Shown piece after piece: positions 23,461 through 30,342 of a stretch of DNA of 34,179 nt. Made by a program: the position numbers and the translations under genes. Position 1 is the stretch's first letter; each line of letters begins with the position of its first letter. Below the pieces are notes generated by a model, which had not been told where the DNA came from, did not search any database, and worked only from the letters and a program-made list of their open reading frames with translations. Source of the DNA: Anaerolineales bacterium (GTDB lineage: Bacteria; Chloroflexota; Anaerolineae; Anaerolineales; Villigracilaceae); NCBI GenBank assembly GCA_030018695.1, contig JASEHI010000024.1, positions 1-34,179 on the forward strand, read 5' to 3'.

Positions 23461-24204
23461 ATGCCCCCATTTCCCTTGCTCATCCTCGTTCCCATCATCG
23501 CTTTCCTGTACTCCAGCGTCGGTTTTGGCGGCGCATCCGGTTACCTGGCGGTGATGGGACTGTTCCAGCTCTCCACCAGCCTGATGGCTTCGACTGCGCT
23601 GACGTTGAATGTGGTGGTGGCGGGCATCTCGTTCACCTCCTACGCCCGCGCCGGGCACCTCGAAAAACGCCTGCTCTTGCCGTTTCTGGCGACATCCATC
23701 CCGGCTGCCTTTCTGGGCGGTTATTTCAAAATCAACGATACGCTCTATTTTCTCGTTCTTTACGGTGTCCTGACTTACGTTATGGTCAGGATGTTATTTT
23801 TTCCCAGCCAGGGCGACGAAGCAGCTTCCTTGCGTCCTGTGCCAATCCCGCTGGCGCTCTTGAGCGGCGCGGCGATTGGCCTGCTCTCTGGCATGGTGGG
23901 CATTGGCGGTGGAGTTTTTCTCTCGCCGCTCATCATTCTCTTGCACTGGGGCACCACCAAACAAGCCTCAGCCGCGGCTGCGGCGTTTATTGTCCTCAAC
24001 TCTGTCAGCGGTCTGCTTGGACGCCTGAGCGGTGGGAATTTTGAATTTGGAACTTTGGGTTTGACGCTCCTGCCGCTGGGTATCCTCGGCGCATGGCTGG
24101 GCAGTAGGCTGGGGGCGCGGCGCTTTTCCGGCCGCCTGCTTCAGCGGCTGCTTGGCCTCGTCCTGCTCATCGCGGTCGGTAAATACTGGCTGACCTGGTT
24201 TTAG
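23461..24204 (+). CDS. TauE/SafE family (TSUP) membrane transporter
   Basis: A 247-residue polytopic membrane protein of the sulfite exporter TauE/SafE family, with about seven or eight hydrophobic segments in two repeats. The repeat signatures are SSVGFGGASGYLAV near the N-terminus and LLSGMVGIGGGVFLSPLI in the second half. Members move sulfite, sulfoacetate or other small anions, and the substrate here is not known. The ATG at 23461 lies at the edge of the repeat 23401-23460; an in-frame GTG at 23452 is inside that repeat. GAAGGG is 8 nt upstream of the ATG. Confidence 0.9.
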   Translation: MPPFPLLILVPIIAFLYSSVGFGGASGYLAVMGLFQLSTSLMASTALTLNVVVAGISFTSYARAGHLEKRLLLPFLATSIPAAFLGGYFKINDTLYFLVLYGVLTYVMVRMLFFPSQGDEAASLRPVPIPLALLSGAAIGLLSGMVGIGGGVFLSPLIILLHWGTTKQASAAAAAFIVLNSVSGLLGRLSGGNFEFGTLGLTLLPLGILGAWLGSRLGARRFSGRLLQRLLGLVLLIAVGKYWLTWF

Positions 24205-24283
24205 AAGATTCGAGTAACACCTGGACGGCGATTTGTGCTAAAATATCTCAACATATTATTTTTTACTTACCTGGAGGATAAAA

Positions 24284-24496
24284 ATGGACACTGAAAAGAA
24301 ACTCAAGTTGATGCGTTTCTGGCTGTTTGGAATCTTCGTGATCGTCTTTGCAGCCATGACAGCCTTCCTGTTTATTCTAACAGCAGGCAATATTTGGCAC
24401 GCGATACAAGCCGGTTGGTCAATCTGGTTCCTGACTGCGGTCTTGTGCGTGGCGGTCTACTTCGGTTACAAGTGGTATCTTGGCCGAAAGAAGTAG
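24284..24496 (+). CDS. Small two-helix membrane protein, unknown function
   Basis: A 70-residue protein with two predicted transmembrane segments, about 12-33 and 46-63, and charged ends (MDTEKKLK at the start, YLGRKK at the end). The pattern suggests an N-in, C-in hairpin. CTGGAGG lies 10 nt upstream of the ATG and a strong terminator follows, so it is a self-contained gene. I cannot name a family. Confidence 0.75.
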   Translation: MDTEKKLKLMRFWLFGIFVIVFAAMTAFLFILTAGNIWHAIQAGWSIWFLTAVLCVAVYFGYKWYLGRKK

Positions 24497-24508
24497 CCAG
24501 GCAGCTCT

Positions 24509-24550
24509 AAACAAGGAACCGGTGTGATTGTTCACACCGGTTCCTTGTTT
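24509..24550 (+). terminator. Strong intrinsic terminator
   Basis: A perfect 19-bp stem (24509-24527 with 24532-24550) has a 4-nt loop and A-rich and T-rich ends. It ends the small membrane protein transcript; the T tract is short on the plus strand (TTTGG). Confidence 0.8.
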
Positions 24551-24580
24551 GGTTCTTTGGGAATAAGTGGGGGGTTGATG

Positions 24581-24602
24581 TACCGAGTAGGCTTTCGGCA
24601 CG
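24581..24602. repeat. Partial copy of the TACCGAGTAGG repeat
   Basis: TACCGAGTAGGCTTTCGGCACG shares its first eleven bases with copies at 12182 and 23418. It lies in the short gap between two convergent genes. Confidence 0.4.
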
Positions 24603-24612
24603 GATTACCCGG

Positions 24613-25764
24613 TTACTCTTGCGCCAGGACATGCCTCGCAATCACCAGGCGCTGGATTTCACTCGTCCCTTCGCCGATGGTCATCAGGCGGGCGTCGCGG
24701 TAGAGGCGTTCGACCTCATACTCGCGACTGTAGCCGTAGCCGCCATGGATCTGGATGGCATCCCGGCAGGCATGTTCGGCCATCTCTGTGGCGAATAGCT
24801 TGGCCATGGCGGCCGGCTGGCCGAAGGGACGCCCCTCCTGTTTCAGCCACGCGGCGTGGTAAACCATCCAGCGGGCAGCCTCGATCTGGGTGGCCATGTC
24901 GGCCAGCATCCATTGGATCGCCTGTTGTTCAGCGATGGGTTTGCCGAAAGCTTGACGTTCCCGCGCATAATCACGCGCCAGCTCGAACGCCGCCTGCGCC
25001 AGCCCGATTGACAATGCGCCGATGCTGATGCGACCACCGTCCAGCGTGGCGAATGTCTGGCGCAAGCCGTGACCCTCCTCGCCAAGCAGGTTACCCAGCG
25101 GCGCCCGGACGTTTTCAAATGTCAGGGCATTTGTCTGTGAACCGTTCAAGCCCATTTTCTTTTCCGGCAGGTGGATGGTCAGGCCGGGTGTATCCGCAGG
25201 GACGATGATCATGCTCAGAGAATGGGAGCCTCCGCGCGGGTCTGTGCGGACGAGGGTGATGATGTAATCCGCAACACTGGCGTTGGTAATCCACGCTTTC
25301 GACCCGTTGATGATCCACTCGCCCCCCGCTTTTTCAGCCTTTGTGCGCACGCCGCCCTGCAAATCGGACCCCGCGCCGGGTTCCGTTAAAGCCAGTGCAG
25401 CCAACCGGTTTTTACCGCTGGTGACGCCCGGCAGGAATTTCGTTTTCTGTTCCTGCGTGCCGAACCTGGCGATCGGTGCACATCCTAGCCCATTGTGCGC
25501 TGCGATGGCGAGCGCCGTCGAACCGCATCCCCAGCCAAGTTCCTGGATGGCGATTGCCATACTGATTGCGTCTACGCCCGATCCGCCGTAATCTTCCGGG
25601 ACTGTCAGGCCGAGCAAGCCAAGCGGCCCCATCTTGCGCACGGCGGGCCAGTTGAACTCGCTCGTCGCATCTACTTCGCGGGCTTTGGGGCGCACCTCCG
25701 CGGCGACGAAATCGTGGACCGCTTTTTGCCACATGCGCTGTTCTTCGCTTAGATTGAAATCCAT
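24613..25764 (-). CDS. Acyl-CoA dehydrogenase
   Basis: A 383-residue flavoprotein of the short/medium-chain acyl-CoA dehydrogenase family, which introduces the trans-2 double bond in beta-oxidation or a similar pathway. The N-terminal helical domain starts LSEEQRMWQKAV; signature 1 is ALTEPGAGSD with the FAD-binding WITNAS; signature 2 is QIHGGYGYSREYEVERLYRDARLMTIGEGTSEIQ. The catalytic Glu is E365 in GEGTSEIQ. AGGAGG lies 9 nt before the ATG. The protein alone does not reveal the substrate. ETF genes are not in the window. Confidence 0.95.
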   Translation of the reverse strand: MDFNLSEEQRMWQKAVHDFVAAEVRPKAREVDATSEFNWPAVRKMGPLGLLGLTVPEDYGGSGVDAISMAIAIQELGWGCGSTALAIAAHNGLGCAPIARFGTQEQKTKFLPGVTSGKNRLAALALTEPGAGSDLQGGVRTKAEKAGGEWIINGSKAWITNASVADYIITLVRTDPRGGSHSLSMIIVPADTPGLTIHLPEKKMGLNGSQTNALTFENVRAPLGNLLGEEGHGLRQTFATLDGGRISIGALSIGLAQAAFELARDYARERQAFGKPIAEQQAIQWMLADMATQIEAARWMVYHAAWLKQEGRPFGQPAAMAKLFATEMAEHACRDAIQIHGGYGYSREYEVERLYRDARLMTIGEGTSEIQRLVIARHVLAQE

Positions 25765-25816
25765 ACTGTGCTGCCTCCTAATTTGTATAGTCAGTACTTC
25801 ACATGGTTCCCATCCA

Positions 25817-26176
25817 CTAAAGCGTGATGACTTTTTCAGCCTTTAACTGCGCCTCCAGAATATCGCCCATGCCACCGATTATGCCAGCTTTGACTTTTTC
25901 CTGCAAACCGAAATAATTCAGGCAGGTAGAGCAGACGACCAAGCGCACACCTTTCGTTTCCAAAGCGTGTAACTGTTCCAACACTGGTGAGCCTTCGAGG
26001 ACCAGTTTCACGCCCTCGGTAAAGAAGCAGATGGCATTGGGCAGTTCAGTGTGTTGATTGAGCAGCTCAAGATATTTGCCGATCAAGGTGAGCTGCAATT
26101 CCGGGTCGGCTCTGCCCATGCCGTTGTCCGGGATCAGGATGACCAAATTCGTTGTCACGATAGCGGATGTGTTCAT
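25817..26176 (-). CDS. DsrE-fold sulfurtransferase-like protein, YedF C-terminal type
   Basis: A 119-residue protein of the DsrE-like fold resembling the C-terminal domain of YedF. It has a first strand NLVILIPDNGMG, an AICFFTEGVKLVLEGSPV segment typical of the family, and C-S-T-C in RLVVCSTCLNYFGL, a CxxC that may carry sulfur or selenium. The usual TusA-like N-terminal domain of YedF is absent. I start at ATG 26176, with AAAGGAT upstream; an in-frame ATG at 26227 would extend into the DUF2007 gene. The gap to the DUF2007 stop is 4 nt, so they are cotranscribed. Confidence 0.82.
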   Translation of the reverse strand: MNTSAIVTTNLVILIPDNGMGRADPELQLTLIGKYLELLNQHTELPNAICFFTEGVKLVLEGSPVLEQLHALETKGVRLVVCSTCLNYFGLQEKVKAGIIGGMGDILEAQLKAEKVITL

Positions 26177-26180
26177 CTGT

Positions 26181-26450
26181 TTATCCTTTGTTCGTTTCTT
26201 CTTGATCCAGATATTCCTCTGACCCATCCCGGAATACTTTCAGCCATTCGCGTGCCTCGGCGGCTTTATCTTTCGGCACGAAAATCTGAACGCGCCCCAG
26301 CCCGTCAATGGTGACGGGGTAGGCGTGTCTTCCCACCGATTCCTGGAAGAGTTGCACTGGAATACCCTCGGCTTCCAGCAGACTTTGGATGGCGTCCGCC
26401 TCCAGGCTGCCACTTGCTTCATCCAATAATTCCCAGGTTAATTCATCCAT
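26181..26450 (-). CDS. DUF2007-type small protein
   Basis: An 89-residue protein with the DUF2007 pattern: an LLDEASGSLEADAIQSLLEAEGIPVQLFQES opening that resembles 'change in address, obtain from a sequence', and IFVPKDKAAEAREWL as the C-terminal helix. These are ferredoxin-like folds related to ACT or PII signalling domains, of unknown role. It starts 1 nt after the stop of the YwiC-like gene and runs into the YedF-like gene, so the three are an operon. Confidence 0.75.
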   Translation of the reverse strand: MDELTWELLDEASGSLEADAIQSLLEAEGIPVQLFQESVGRHAYPVTIDGLGRVQIFVPKDKAAEAREWLKVFRDGSEEYLDQEETNKG

Positions 26451-26451
26451 T

Positions 26452-27273
26452 TCAAATTCTCCAGGCGATAATGAACAAGAGAGTGAACAGGGCGCTAATG
26501 ATCAATTGGCGCATGCCGATCTTGGTCGGCTTGAAACCGATGGCAGGATGAGTCGTCCCCCAGAGTGTCTCGGCCCACTGGAGCAGATAGGGGATGGCGA
26601 GAAAGCGCGGCAGAATGGTGAGAAAAGACAGGATTGCGACGCAGGTCAGATTGAACGAGGTGTAGAGCAGGGCGCGCCGTGCCATTTTCCATTGGTCGCC
26701 ACGCGGCGGGACTTCAACCTGCTCGCGTTGCTCGAGCCGCAGATACGCTTGAACGATGGAGGCCGCGGATTGCAGCCAGACGAGCAGCCACAACGTCCAG
26801 CCTACCGGGTCGTAGGCCCCTTTCCCGGTCCAGAAAGCGGCCGGCGCGGCCAGGGCGAGAACGCCGCTGGCGACGACCTCCACGCCCGGTTGCCGGCGTT
26901 CAGCGCGCTTGGTCACAAGGTATAGATGCCAGCCAAAGACAATCACCCCCGGTATGGTCAGGTAGAGAACGTATGCGAATCCACCTGCGATCAATCCGCC
27001 CAGCGCGGCCAGGATGACCAGTCCATACAGGAGTATCCAGAAGCGCGCTGCCGGCAAGTCGGTTGTTGCGCGGCGACCCGTATATGCCTTGATCGCCAGC
27101 GTGACGGGTTGGCGGATCAAAAAAGCAGCCAGCATCCCGATGACGAGATAAACGGACGCCCGTGTCAATATTTCGCCGGCGAATAAACCAATGAGAAGCG
27201 GGCTGAGGATCAAAACCCAGGTACCGTGGTCCTGCGGGAGTGCGACGTGGCGGCGGAAGAGGGCGCGAACCAT
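26452..27273 (-). CDS. YwiC-like integral membrane protein
   Basis: A 273-residue membrane protein with about eight or nine hydrophobic segments. The N-terminal RHVALPQDHGTWVLILSPLLIGLFAG matches the YwiC family signature (a PxxHG motif followed by a helix), and GRRATTDLPAARF lies in a loop between segments 2 and 3. The role is unknown; in other bacteria ywiC lies near nitrate respiration genes, but nothing like that is here. I start at ATG 27273; an upstream in-frame ATG at 27375 is inside the divergent gene's region. It is the first gene of a three-gene operon. Confidence 0.82.
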   Translation of the reverse strand: MVRALFRRHVALPQDHGTWVLILSPLLIGLFAGEILTRASVYLVIGMLAAFLIRQPVTLAIKAYTGRRATTDLPAARFWILLYGLVILAALGGLIAGGFAYVLYLTIPGVIVFGWHLYLVTKRAERRQPGVEVVASGVLALAAPAAFWTGKGAYDPVGWTLWLLVWLQSAASIVQAYLRLEQREQVEVPPRGDQWKMARRALLYTSFNLTCVAILSFLTILPRFLAIPYLLQWAETLWGTTHPAIGFKPTKIGMRQLIISALFTLLFIIAWRI

Positions 27274-27280
27274 AGTTGGA

Positions 27281-27289
27281 ATTATATCA
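27281..27289 (-). promoter_or_regulatory. Extended -10 promoter; likely leaderless start
   Basis: On the minus strand TGATATAAT is a TGn extended -10 with a perfect hexamer. Only 7 nt separate it from the ATG at 27273, so transcription would start at or beside the A of the start codon and no ribosome site would be present. A leaderless mRNA is expected for the YwiC-like operon. Confidence 0.5.
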
Positions 27290-27359
27290 GGGTAATTTAC
27301 AGCGGTGCAGGCAGACCGTGATTCGTGCCATATAATAGGCATAATCGGAAAAAGCAACA

Positions 27360-28361
27360 ATGACAGACGAGCCAATATTAAGTTTACTCGAAAGAGCGCT
27401 CAACGCCCGCGCATCCATGTTCGATGCCCGGCATCAGACCGCATTGCGCTTATTCAATGGCTTTTATGAGGGTCATCCCTCCCTCGTCATTGATCTTTAT
27501 GCCCGAACGATCATCTTGCACAACTATGCTGATCCTCCGGCGGATGGCGATTCGATTATACGTGCAGCCCAAAGCTTTCTTCAAGATCACTTGGCGTGGC
27601 TGCAGGCCATAATTCTAAAAACGCGTAACGGATCAACACAGCGCGATAAACAAGGCGTGATCATCCATGGTTCGGCCGCCGACAATCGCGTCTGTGAACA
27701 CGGCGTATGCTATGCTCTAGACTTGCAGATGAATCAGGACGCCAGTCTCTACCTGGATACGCGGAATCTGCGCAAATGGGCCATAGAGCAACTGAGAGGA
27801 AAAACTGTCCTGAATACGTTTGCCTACACCGGCAGCCTGGGCGTGGCAGCGCAAGCCGGCGGGGCTGCGCGCGTCCTGCATCTCGACTTGAAGCGGACCT
27901 TCCTCGAAGTTGCGAAAACATCCTATCGGCTCAACGGCTTTCCCGTGCGCCAGGAAGACTTTCAAGTTGGCGATTTTTGGCCGCAAATTAACCATCTCAA
28001 GCAAGCCGGGGAAGGCTTTGACTGCGTTTTCCTTGATCCTCCCTTCTTTGCCGCCACCTCGAAAGGGACTGTTGATCTGGCGAACAACAGCGCGCGGCTG
28101 ATCAACAAAGTCCGCCCGCTGATCAATGATGGCGGGTATTTGGTTGCGATCAATAACGCCTTGTTCACGAGCGGACAGGATTACATGAAGACGCTGGAAT
28201 CGCTGTGTGCGGATGGCTATTTGCAGATCGAGACGTTGATCCCTGTCCCAGATGACTTCACCGGCTACGAGCAAACGCGCATCGAGAGTCCGCCGGTTGA
28301 TCCTGCGCCTTTCAATCATGCTACCAAAATTGCGGTATTGAGAGTCCGACGCAAGACTTGA
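27360..28361 (+). CDS. Class I SAM-dependent methyltransferase, RlmI/RlmK-like
   Basis: A 333-residue methyltransferase of the COG1092 type, related to the 23S rRNA cytosine methyltransferase RlmI and to RlmK. After a diverged N-terminal region (no clear PUA domain), motif I is VLNTFAYTGSLGVAAQAGGA, followed by VLHLDLKRTFLEVAKTSYRLNGF, and motif IV FLDPPFFA (DPPxF). It probably methylates RNA; the precise target is not known. The start codon at 27360 has only a weak GGAAAAAG upstream. It is divergent from the YwiC-like operon. Confidence 0.88.
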   Translation: MTDEPILSLLERALNARASMFDARHQTALRLFNGFYEGHPSLVIDLYARTIILHNYADPPADGDSIIRAAQSFLQDHLAWLQAIILKTRNGSTQRDKQGVIIHGSAADNRVCEHGVCYALDLQMNQDASLYLDTRNLRKWAIEQLRGKTVLNTFAYTGSLGVAAQAGGAARVLHLDLKRTFLEVAKTSYRLNGFPVRQEDFQVGDFWPQINHLKQAGEGFDCVFLDPPFFAATSKGTVDLANNSARLINKVRPLINDGGYLVAINNALFTSGQDYMKTLESLCADGYLQIETLIPVPDDFTGYEQTRIESPPVDPAPFNHATKIAVLRVRRKT

Positions 28362-28372
28362 GTCTTTCAGGC

Positions 28373-28487
28373 TGTCATGCTGAGGAGCGTTTTTCCCTGC
28401 ACCGAACGCAGGACGGTGTGCGACGAAGCATCCCCTGAACGACAAGGAGACCCTTCGTTCGCTGGAGAACGCTCTCTCAGGGTGACA
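28373..28487. repeat. Dispersed intergenic repeat with TGTCATGCTGAG/CTCAGGGTGACA ends
   Basis: The 115-bp stretch starts TGTCATGCTGAG and ends CTCAGGGTGACA, an imperfect terminal inverted repeat (10 of 12). It includes CGAAGCATC and AGACCCTTCGTTCGCT. The pattern matches a widespread class of intergenic repeat of bacterial genomes that I recall only by its consensus. It separates the methyltransferase and the membrane protein genes. Confidence 0.6.
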
Positions 28488-28598
28488 TGGCTGAGTAGTA
28501 GCGAATATTTTTGGTTTTTCGCTGCTTCGGTAGCTCTCGGGTTGTATAATAAGCAGGAGAACTAACGCATCCTTGTGTTGACCGAAGGAGGTAGAACC

Positions 28599-29915
28599 AT
28601 GAAATACTTATCCGCTATTCAGTCAGCTTCCAATGACCCCAAGCTGTTGGAAGACCTGTACCAGAGCGCCCAACGGGAAAGTGAAACCGGCGAATTCAAG
28701 GCAGACCTGTCTGCTTGCTACGCAGCATTGCCCGAAAACGTGCTATTTGCAGCCTGGTATTATCGCTTGCAGAATTTCCCCCAAGAACCTAAGGCGAAGG
28801 CTGGAAAAAACATAAACTGGAAATTGGCCGTTCCTCTGGCTGCCCTGAGCGGCTTGTCCCTTTGGGCGCTCTCGGATACAAGACTTGAATTTGTAAACCA
28901 TATCCCCTATCTGTTTGTACTCTGGGCGCCTATCGCAACCATGTTTGCATTGTGCTTTCTGGCGCTGACCTCAAAAACGAATCCCCGGCGCTTTCTCTGG
29001 GCGGGGGCGCTGCTGGGGATCGCTTGTCTTTACGTCCTGCTCCTGGCTCGCGGACAGGCCTCCGAATTTCAAGGGCATTATCTGGAATTGATGCTGATCC
29101 ACCTGCCGTTGTTGGCCTGGATTGGGATAGGACTCAGCCTCCTGGGATGGCGTTCAACGCCAGATAATCGCTTTGCCTTCCTGATCAAATCCATCGAAGT
29201 GATGATCACCGCCGGCCTGTATCTGATCGCGGGTGTAGCATTTGGCGGGATTACAATGGGCATGTTTACAGCCTTGAGCGTTAGCCTGCCCGACGTGATC
29301 ACCCGGCTGATAGTCGCAGGTGGCTTTGGCCTGATACCGGTCATCGCGGTCGCCAGTGTCTATGACCCGCTGGTCAGCCCGATTTCCCAGGATTTTAGCC
29401 AGGGCTTGAGCAAGTTCATTGCGACCATGATGCGCCTGCTTTTGCCCTTGACTCTGGTGATTCTGGTGATCTACCTGTTCGTAATCCCCTTCAACTTCAT
29501 GGAACCTTTTGTCAATCGGGACGTGCTGATCGTTTACAACCTCATGTTGTTTGCCATCCTGGGTCTGCTGATCGGCGCCACGCCAATTTGCCCGGAAGAC
29601 ATCTCCACCAAGGTTCAGAACGCTTTGCGCAACGGTATTCTGGCGGTGGCGATCCTGGCTGTTCTGATCAGCCTCTACGCCCTCTCCGCAGTAGTCTACC
29701 GCACTGTGGATGGGGGCATCACCATCAATCGTCTTACCATCATCGGCTGGAACAGCATCAACATCGCCATTCTCATCCTGCTGATCGTCAAGCAATACAA
29801 ATCCGGTCGCCAGGCATGGGTCGAAAGTTTGCGCTCAGCCTTCAGTATCGGAACCAATGCCTACATGTTCTGGGCGATTTTTTTGACGATTGCTGTTCCG
29901 CTGCTTTTCAGGTGA
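28599..29915 (+). CDS. Large polytopic membrane protein, unknown function
   Basis: A 438-residue membrane protein with an N-terminal cytosolic helical segment of about 70 residues (AIQSASNDPKLLEDLYQSAQ, with an ALPENVLFAAWYYRL end) followed by about eleven hydrophobic segments. The architecture (long amphipathic start, many TMs, a conserved-looking VASVYDPLVSP loop) resembles DUF4153-type proteins, but I am not confident of that. I start at ATG 28599 with GAAGGAGG 7 nt upstream; an in-frame GTG at 28575 has no such site. A TATAAT at 28545-28550 may be its -10 element. The gene ends 25 nt before the inverted-repeat element at 29941. Confidence 0.8.
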   Translation: MKYLSAIQSASNDPKLLEDLYQSAQRESETGEFKADLSACYAALPENVLFAAWYYRLQNFPQEPKAKAGKNINWKLAVPLAALSGLSLWALSDTRLEFVNHIPYLFVLWAPIATMFALCFLALTSKTNPRRFLWAGALLGIACLYVLLLARGQASEFQGHYLELMLIHLPLLAWIGIGLSLLGWRSTPDNRFAFLIKSIEVMITAGLYLIAGVAFGGITMGMFTALSVSLPDVITRLIVAGGFGLIPVIAVASVYDPLVSPISQDFSQGLSKFIATMMRLLLPLTLVILVIYLFVIPFNFMEPFVNRDVLIVYNLMLFAILGLLIGATPICPEDISTKVQNALRNGILAVAILAVLISLYALSAVVYRTVDGGITINRLTIIGWNSINIAILILLIVKQYKSGRQAWVESLRSAFSIGTNAYMFWAIFLTIAVPLLFR

Positions 29916-29940
29916 GGCGGATAAAACAGGGAAATGATTA

Positions 29941-30050
29941 GGGTGTGTTTCAAATGAGTTGAAGTAAGAACGTCCCGAAGGTTTTGATGAGAAAATTTAA
30001 TCGTTTTTTGCCAACCTTCGGGACGGTTTCAACTGAAATGAAACATACCC
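29941..30050. mobile_element. MITE-like element with long terminal inverted repeats
   Basis: The 110-bp element has outer ends GGGTGTGTTTCA and, inverted, GGGTATGTTTCA (11 of 12 match); the arms continue imperfectly inward to the perfect 13-bp inner arms CGTCCCGAAGGTT / AACCTTCGGGACG, with a central AT-rich loop of 29 nt. It encodes nothing on its own. It interrupts the 3' end of the DsrE-like remnant at codon 98/99. No clear target-site duplication is visible. Confidence 0.65.
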
Positions 30051-30342
30051 ATATGATTTGCGCGCCTTCGGTCATGTCAATGAAGTCGCTGGCAGTGACG
30101 ATGCTGTCCACGCCTTCGACGAAATCGTCCATCTTCATTCCGAACAGGTCGGCAGTCAACTTGCAGGCATACAACTTGGCGCCGCCGTCCGAGAGCATTT
30201 CAAGATATTCACGCACGGGCGGAACGCCGAGGGCCTTCATCTTCGATTTCATGAACCAACTGGCGAAGGCCGTCATGCCGGGGATGATACCCATGATGTT
30301 CGGGATGCCCAGGTTGCCGGTCGGTAGTCCCATCATGCTCAT
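29950..30342 (-). pseudogene. Truncated DsrE/DsrF/DrsH-family protein with an element-encoded tail
   Basis: A 130-residue frame. Residues 1-98 resemble the C-terminal two-thirds of a DsrE2-type protein (GNLGIPNIMGIIPGMTAFASW at the start, SDGGAKLYACKLTADLFGMKMDDF with conserved C60, then DFIDMTEGAQIIW). The usual 55-65 N-terminal residues, including the first Rossmann strand, are missing; the ATG abuts the dinG stop codon. Residues 99-130 are encoded by the inverted-repeat element (29941-30050), which also supplies the stop. The natural end (usually two or so residues after QII) has been displaced. Probably a remnant, though the frame is open and might still be translated after dinG. Confidence 0.65.

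Noticed and set aside
27717-28445. 242-residue minus-strand frame opposite the methyltransferase
   Set aside because: The plus-strand gene has methyltransferase motifs I and IV; the antisense frame has none.
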